DNA of 34,399 nt, from the NCBI GenBank assembly GCA_035370465.1, contig DAOOVW010000012.1, positions 3,143 to 37,541 of the forward strand. The letters run 5' to 3'. Position numbers and translations under genes: made by a program. Source of the DNA: a bacterium (GTDB taxonomy: Bacteria > Ratteibacteria > UBA8468 > B48-G9 > JAFGKM01). Positions 29,443-34,399 of this stretch are shown piece by piece (positions within the stretch are counted from its first letter, which is position 1; each line of letters starts with the position of its first letter). The notes below the pieces were generated by a model. The model ran no database searches. It was not told the DNA's origin and was given only the letters and a program-made list of their open reading frames with translations.

Positions 29443-32400
29443 CTATGGCTGATCAAGTTCCTTTACTTCCACCTTATCTATCCAGAGAGTTCCTGCTTTA
29501 CCCTCCGTAATAATGTATACCCTTGCTCTATCCTGTTCAGGGTGCATTCGAGTTTGAAAAGTATATTCTTTCCACTCCGGGCCAACATTAACAATTTTAT
29601 TCGTAGGATTGGGGTGTTTTCTCCAATTGTAGTCAAGAACTTTTAATCTCACAGGTAAATCAGAGATGTCGCTTTTTAAGTGCACTGAAAGAACATAATC
29701 TCTCCCGCCGTTTACAGGTGGCGCTCCTTCTTCGGTCCAAACAGAAATATTAGGAAATTTAGGAGCTATTACCTTTTTATATCCTTTTTTTGTCTGGGCT
29801 GTTTCGGGAGTAAAAATAAACTTTATTTCTTCTTTTTCTTCATCTTTCGGTATTATTCTCAATCCAAAAATACCGTCTGAAATGGTTTGTAAATCTAAAC
29901 TTCCATCTTCAATTTTTACTCCAAAAGTATACTCTTTAATTCTGTTTTCGTACTCAGGGAAAAGCTCTTTGATCTCCGGAATATCTTTTTCTTCAACCTT
30001 TAAGGGATGTTTTGCTCCGTTCTCCAGTTCAGAAATGTCATTAGGACTTCTCATGGTTGCAATCACAGTATATTCTCCATTGTCCAGAGAAACCTTAAAA
30101 ATGCCAGAGAACCTGTGTCCATATCTTAATAATTCGTTTTTACTACCCAGATCAAAGGAACTCGCCTCTTTTGTCCATCCATAACCGGTATCAGGAGAAA
30201 AAATAGTTGTTTTTGAAACAAACATCCTTAAACTTTTTTTACCTTCCAAGTGTTCGTTGGAGTCCAAAGAACAATATTCTGGATACTCCCAACAAAGGTT
30301 GCTTGCCCAATAAACCGGTTGACCAGAGTCCTCTTCTTCAAAACCCGGGTTTTTTATTCCAGGTAATCGGTCAAGATTTTTTGTCCATGTTTTTTCTTCC
30401 TTTGTTGGTACTTTCTCTAAAGAGAGCAGCTCAATATTTACCTCAATTGGCTTATCAGGTAATTCGGACAATACACCTATTTCGTAAACGTGAGTGGCAT
30501 AGGGTTCAAAATTATCTTTGAAGGCGCCGTTTACTATAGAAACTGTCCTTTTTTCAAAAAGAACTTTCCCCTGCGTATTTGTATCAATATTAGATAATTT
30601 TATTTGTACATTTTTTTTGGTATCTTCACTTATGTTGGCAGTAATAATATACGCTTTTTCATTGTGTAACTTTAAGAGTAAATCAATGCCTGTTTTTTCT
30701 TTTCCGGATACGGCTTGACTAGGGCTACTGGTGAGTAAAATCGGCGTTAATTCTTTTATTTCTCCGGCCAATTTCTTCAAGGTCTCCTTCATATCCTGCG
30801 AGGCGATATTATACTCCCAGTAAACAATCCCTCTTGCTTCGTGAATAAGATCCAGATATGTCTGACATCTTTGTTGAGAGGATGTTATTTTACTTTCTTG
30901 ACTCCACCCATCTGCCTGCGGTGTTACCCAAAATGGTTTTCTGATGGTATTCGCTACTTTCCAATAAGTATCTACTCTTTCCACGTGGCGGGTTATTTTT
31001 TCTCCAAGTCGCGGTTGCCAATAGGGATCAGTATCCAATATGTCATAGCGATCGGATGGTATCGGTGGACCAGAAGGTTCCCAGAAGCATGGGAAAACGA
31101 GATGATACGGATCATATTCTTTAGTTATCCTGTACTCCACGGAAACACCGGCGGCTTCTTTTTCTCCGGGTTCGTCCCAGAAATATCCAAAAAAGGCAGG
31201 ATGGTTTTTACACATTTTTATTTTAGGAATTAAAGAACCTTCTCTGATAATTCTCTCTAATTCGTCAAGAGGTTTTGTGCTGAAAAAATCACGGGGAGCA
31301 CTGTGCTGGTAGGTAGAAACAATTACCATCATTCCATTATAGTAGGCGGTATCCAGAAATTCTGGGGATTCAGGCCCAACAGTAATATTAAATCCGGCCC
31401 GGGCATATTCTGAAATTTTATCCTGAGGAATATCCATAATTCCTATTGCAAAAAAAGGGGTATTGTTCACTAATGTCCAGAGATTTTCTCGATCTGACTT
31501 TATTTCATAAATACTCGGAGTATATTTAATTAATGGAATGGCACTCAATGAGATAACAGATTCTTTCTGGTATACAGAGAGAAGAGCCATGTATTCCCCA
31601 GGTGGTAAATTGTCAATGTTTATCTCCACAGAAAAATCTGCCTCTGAAATCGGGATGTTCGTAGTCTCGGTAATCGTTTTGTCTCCTTTTACCACTTTCA
31701 GAGATGCGGTAAGGCCAAAGGGGAGTATTCCTTCTATGTTAATTTTGTTTTTAAGTTTGGCATTTTTCTCATCAGTATAATAGTCCCTGGTAAAATAGGA
31801 ACTAACGAGGGAAGGCATTTTTACCTCCTTTGCTGAGAGATGACAACGCTTGTTAGATATAATATCAAAAATATCTAATTGGAATTTATACTTTGTATCT
31901 TTCTCATTAAGGGAAATTGGGAAATTTAATTCTTTATCTTCATTGGCCAATAGAGATACTGTTTCTTTAAATTCCTGTTTTGTCGTAAGACATTTCATTC
32001 TGACATCAATCTTTCTTGATTCATGGGAACAATTTTTTAATTTCTGGGAGAAAACTAAACCTGGCCCTGTCTGTCCCAATTTGTAGGTCAAACTTGAAGA
32101 TGATGGGTTAATTTGGTACAGCGGAAAATCAATGTTTATATTTTTAACAGTAGCGAACATCTCTGGCTTGTGGAATCCCCCGAACGTAGGTGCCCATGCA
32201 CTATACTCTGGTTCTACCTTACGCTCCCGACAAAGATTTATCCCCCAGGTGCTGGATGCTTCTTGGCTGAAAGAAAAATTGTAAAAGGGAATGGCAATTT
32301 CCGCCGACCAGAAATCCTGGCCTTTTACTGTTTTCCCGTCCCAGAAACCATCCCAACCAGTTTCCTCACAAAGGGGATCTATCCACTTCTCATCTGCCTG

Positions 32401-33453
32401 AGTATTTAGGGTATTTAAACTAAAATGATAGTAACTTTTTCTATCTAAATTCGTATCAATGAATACCTCTACGCAATCATCTTCCCATACCTTTCCGTCC
32501 CGGTACTTTTCATCTGCTTTAATCTTGTCTATATAGGGTTCCTTACATAGGAATCCAAAATAGATGTTATTGTCGTCGTAACAGATGTAACAAGTAGTCG
32601 GACACCGCACAGGTCCACCAGTCATATTTTCTGTTAGGTCAACTTTTCGGGCTTGTTGCCAACAAAGATCATTAAGATTACCATCTATTTGGGGGGGGAC
32701 GTCTATTTTGGGTATAGAAACCGACTGAGGAGTATTTTCCCCTCCGCTTTTTTGATACTCTTCTTCTACTTCCTGGTCAGTTAGTGCACCTCTATATATC
32801 TTTACCTCATCAATAATTCCCTTAAAATACCTCCCATCTTTATAAACTGATCCGATAAATACACTTTGGTCATTAGTATAGGGTAGCCTGGTTTCCTCAT
32901 AGACGGAATCCAGTCTTCCATTGATGTAAAACTTAACTTTATAATTATCATATGTTACTACCACGTGAGACCACTGGTTGAGTTTTATGACCGAGTTATT
33001 ATTCTCTCCGTAAGTGAATTTTCCTACCTTACCACCTTCGCCAAAAGGGCCATAAACAGAGAAAACGAGTTTTTTGTGAGCGCCCAAATATAGCCCGTAC
33101 ACGGAACAGGTATAATAACCTTTACCAACAATTCCCGCCCAATAGACCGGAGTACTTTCAGGATATGCCTTAGGGTATATCCACGCAGAAAGAGTCATAC
33201 TGGTAAGATCAAAACAACTGTTAGCAGAGTCCTTTACCTCCACATAACTACCTTTTCCGTCAAATTCTAATGCCCCTTTAATTTTACCCTCAGTCCATAC
33301 CGCGTTATGAATCTCACCAGGATGTCCATCAGCAGAATCCCAGGCTGTTTCTCCACTTCCTTCATCAAATTTCCAGTATCCGACTAACTCCGCTGAATAA
33401 CTGCTGCTAACTAAAAAACAACACAAAAAAATCAACCATATACTTCTCTTCAT
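29443..33453 (-). CDS. Secreted multidomain glycosidase-like protein (LamG + CBM9-like + TIM barrel + jelly-roll)
   Basis: 1336 residues from ATG 33453, which has AGGAGGG at ideal distance; longer readings lack this. Signal peptide 1-20 (KRSIWLIFLCCFLVSSSYS). A LamG/concanavalin domain spans about 22-233 (WSHVVVTYDNYKVKFYINGR, then IDEVKIYRGALTDQEV at its end). A CBM9/DOMON-like domain spans about 248-435 (KIDVPPQIDGNLNDLCWQQA, DDCVEVFID, FWSAEIAIPF). Beta-rich domains follow, then a TIM-barrel-like region holding FFGYFWDEPGEKE and YWEYN. The C-terminal part has a carbohydrate-binding jelly-roll with NPGFEEEDSGQPVYW and a last domain ending GTLWIDKVEVKEL. It is probably an extracellular polysaccharide-active enzyme with E of W-D-E-P-G a candidate catalytic acid; the exact family is not recognised. 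GC is clearly higher than to the left. Confidence 0.78.
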   Translation of the reverse strand: MKRSIWLIFLCCFLVSSSYSAELVGYWKFDEGSGETAWDSADGHPGEIHNAVWTEGKIKGALEFDGKGSYVEVKDSANSCFDLTSMTLSAWIYPKAYPESTPVYWAGIVGKGYYTCSVYGLYLGAHKKLVFSVYGPFGEGGKVGKFTYGENNNSVIKLNQWSHVVVTYDNYKVKFYINGRLDSVYEETRLPYTNDQSVFIGSVYKDGRYFKGIIDEVKIYRGALTDQEVEEEYQKSGGENTPQSVSIPKIDVPPQIDGNLNDLCWQQARKVDLTENMTGGPVRCPTTCYICYDDNNIYFGFLCKEPYIDKIKADEKYRDGKVWEDDCVEVFIDTNLDRKSYYHFSLNTLNTQADEKWIDPLCEETGWDGFWDGKTVKGQDFWSAEIAIPFYNFSFSQEASSTWGINLCRERKVEPEYSAWAPTFGGFHKPEMFATVKNINIDFPLYQINPSSSSLTYKLGQTGPGLVFSQKLKNCSHESRKIDVRMKCLTTKQEFKETVSLLANEDKELNFPISLNEKDTKYKFQLDIFDIISNKRCHLSAKEVKMPSLVSSYFTRDYYTDEKNAKLKNKINIEGILPFGLTASLKVVKGDKTITETTNIPISEADFSVEINIDNLPPGEYMALLSVYQKESVISLSAIPLIKYTPSIYEIKSDRENLWTLVNNTPFFAIGIMDIPQDKISEYARAGFNITVGPESPEFLDTAYYNGMMVIVSTYQHSAPRDFFSTKPLDELERIIREGSLIPKIKMCKNHPAFFGYFWDEPGEKEAAGVSVEYRITKEYDPYHLVFPCFWEPSGPPIPSDRYDILDTDPYWQPRLGEKITRHVERVDTYWKVANTIRKPFWVTPQADGWSQESKITSSQQRCQTYLDLIHEARGIVYWEYNIASQDMKETLKKLAGEIKELTPILLTSSPSQAVSGKEKTGIDLLLKLHNEKAYIITANISEDTKKNVQIKLSNIDTNTQGKVLFEKRTVSIVNGAFKDNFEPYATHVYEIGVLSELPDKPIEVNIELLSLEKVPTKEEKTWTKNLDRLPGIKNPGFEEEDSGQPVYWASNLCWEYPEYCSLDSNEHLEGKKSLRMFVSKTTIFSPDTGYGWTKEASSFDLGSKNELLRYGHRFSGIFKVSLDNGEYTVIATMRSPNDISELENGAKHPLKVEEKDIPEIKELFPEYENRIKEYTFGVKIEDGSLDLQTISDGIFGLRIIPKDEEKEEIKFIFTPETAQTKKGYKKVIAPKFPNISVWTEEGAPPVNGGRDYVLSVHLKSDISDLPVRLKVLDYNWRKHPNPTNKIVNVGPEWKEYTFQTRMHPEQDRARVYIITEGKAGTLWIDKVEVKELDQP

Positions 33454-33604
33454 TTTCCCTCCTTGGGGAGTCGCTTGGTTGTTTTGTAACCTTATCACCC
33501 GGCTGTCGCCCATCTTCCCTATTATTCGCTGGTAACCCGAACATAAAAACATCCTCTGCTATTTAAAATCAGCAGAAAAATAAATTATCTCTAACTCTAG
33601 TCCG

Positions 33605-33621
33605 GAAGATTCTTTATCTTC
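33605..33621 (-). terminator. Possible terminator after the pseudopilin gene
   Basis: GAAGAT-AAAGA-ATCTTC hairpin on the minus strand, within CTCT...AGAG flanks, followed after about 15 bases by a TTTATTTTT stretch. It lies between the pseudopilin stop and the glycosidase-like gene. The stem is short, so read-through is likely. Confidence 0.3.
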
Positions 33622-33659
33622 GTCAGAGACAATTTTTGTTCCAGGTGACCGGTAATATC

Positions 33660-34399
33660 TCACGGAGTAGATATATCAAGCCAAAAGTCGTGGTCGTCCC
33701 TCTTACTTTCAATTTTCGCTTTTGAGTTCCACTCCACATGTCCGTCTACATAAAGGATATTTGCTCCGTTGTTGTGCCTGTAGTGAAAATAAGGTGTTTC
33801 TGCATCGAACATTACGTATGAGATAAAGAGGAACTGGTAATTGTTACTCTTATTGTAAGTACTATTAGCATCTGCAATAAGGAATGCTCTTTCTGGTTTT
33901 CTCACCCGGTTTAATTTTTTGGGACAATACCGAGAATTGGAAGGATACTGGTAAACATCACCATACCGTCCTACCCAGCTATTGTATCCATAGTTAGGAC
34001 CCCCTGAGACGCCTCCCACAGAAATCACCCGTTCTTTTTCTCCCGAAGGACAGATGAACAACTTTTTTATGTTACGAGGAACCTTAGCAGTCCACCCGCT
34101 CCATACTTCATAACCTTGTCCGGCTGGCGCTCCCAAATAAGGCATCAATTCACCAACCCATGTGCAGCTCCATACAAAATAGCCACCCGAGTTCACTGCC
34201 AGCGGTAACCAATCATCATAGTCATTTGCATACATTTGAACAGCCAGTCCTAATTGTTTTAGATTATTCATGCAACTTGTCTGTCTTGCTTTTTCCCTTG
34301 CCTGTGATAATGCAGGTAATAACATTGCGGCAAGAATCGCTATAATCGCTATTACCACAAGCAACTCTATCAATGTAAACCCCGTATGCTCTAACTTAG
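33660..34399 (-). CDS. Pseudopilin / type II secretion-type prepilin (5' end cut by window)
   Basis: The frame stays open to the window edge: KLEHTGFTLIELLVVIAIIA places the prepilin peptidase cleavage before FTLIELL, so a TTG at 34373 is not the true start and the gene begins beyond 34399. After the membrane helix come ALSQAREKARQTSCMNNLKQ, then LGLAVQMYANDYDDWLP, a layout common in PVC and candidate-phylum genomes. The C-terminus has RHNNGANILYVDGHVEW, the H-X9-DG motif of this pseudopilin group. The protein should be part of a secretion pseudopilus or surface fibre, with a lumenal domain of about 200 residues. It is upstream of the secreted glycosidase-like gene on the same strand, 206 bases apart, which suggests joint use in polysaccharide degradation. 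Confidence 0.9.
   Translation of the reverse strand, partial: KLEHTGFTLIELLVVIAIIAILAAMLLPALSQAREKARQTSCMNNLKQLGLAVQMYANDYDDWLPLAVNSGGYFVWSCTWVGELMPYLGAPAGQGYEVWSGWTAKVPRNIKKLFICPSGEKERVISVGGVSGGPNYGYNSWVGRYGDVYQYPSNSRYCPKKLNRVRKPERAFLIADANSTYNKSNNYQFLFISYVMFDAETPYFHYRHNNGANILYVDGHVEWNSKAKIESKRDDHDFWLDISTP

Noticed and set aside
29271..29456. 61-codon open frame on the minus strand
   Set aside because: It is a different frame of the IS3 orfA remnant. The conserved transposase residues are in the neighbouring frame, so this one is not a gene.
33454..33552. Longer start for the LamG protein at 33552
   Set aside because: The 33-residue extension precedes a perfect signal peptide and ribosome site at 33453, so it is not translated.
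1..34399. tRNA, rRNA genes and CRISPR arrays
   Set aside because: No rRNA-like stretch, tRNA cloverleaf or regularly spaced direct repeat was found on either strand; the repeats present are irregularly spaced and mostly palindromic.

Overview
The window comes from an AT-rich bacterial genome. Most genes look roughly 28-35% GC by eye, use short A-rich leaders and have AGGAG-type ribosome binding sites. Three traits suggest a heterotrophic polysaccharide degrader in or near the PVC superphylum or an Omnitrophota/Ratteibacteria-like candidate phylum: a pseudopilin of the H-X9-DG type beside a very large secreted LamG/CBM9 glycosidase-like protein, dense sugar-catabolic gene sets without a transporter, and a signal-peptide protein with W-x-x-x-H-W repeats. 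The phylum is an inference; no rRNA or marker gene is present.

Bases 1-12,100 form a sugar-catabolic region. The tail of a GH51 arabinofuranosidase and a PHP-fold protein run rightward. They meet a nine-gene leftward operon (12094 down to 1586) whose genes overlap or lie within 28 bp of one another: DeoR regulator, DhnA/LacD-type class I aldolase fused to a GNAT acetyltransferase, Gfo/Idh/MocA oxidoreductase, AraA-like isomerase, amidohydrolase, FGGY kinase, class III aminotransferase, creatininase-family hydrolase and a second FucI/AraA-fold protein. Isomerase, kinase and aldolase make a classic isomerise-phosphorylate-cleave core. The other enzymes suggest the substrate is nitrogen-bearing or otherwise modified; I do not recognise the complete set as a described pathway. 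A good sigma-70-type promoter and the remnant of a decayed gene lie upstream of deoR.

Bases 12,400-21,221 are mostly housekeeping or metabolic: an acyl-CoA synthetase-like enzyme, a J-domain protein with an MFS transporter (leftward), and a rightward operon of transketolase, DUF6485 protein, MFS transporter, RadC and LarE. An 813-bp gap at 13,934-14,746 is packed with dispersed intergenic repeats. These include hairpins with a TTT-NNN-AAA apex whose stems co-vary between copies.

Bases 21,222-29,450 look like an accessory region. It holds two ribbon-helix-helix/PIN toxin-antitoxin pairs, a small membrane protein behind a structured leader, a three-gene operon of unknown function (secreted W-x-x-x-H-W protein, a 47-residue basic protein built of two repeats, and a membrane-anchored coiled-coil protein), a TPR protein and an LRAT/NlpC-P60-type protein. 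More copies of the dispersed repeats and a degenerate IS3-family orfA lie between them.

Bases 29,443-34,399 are visibly richer in GC (one sampled line is about 47%). They carry the 1,336-residue LamG-CBM9-TIM-barrel protein and the 5'-truncated pseudopilin, both leftward. The composition break falls at the IS3 remnant, so this block may have been acquired separately.
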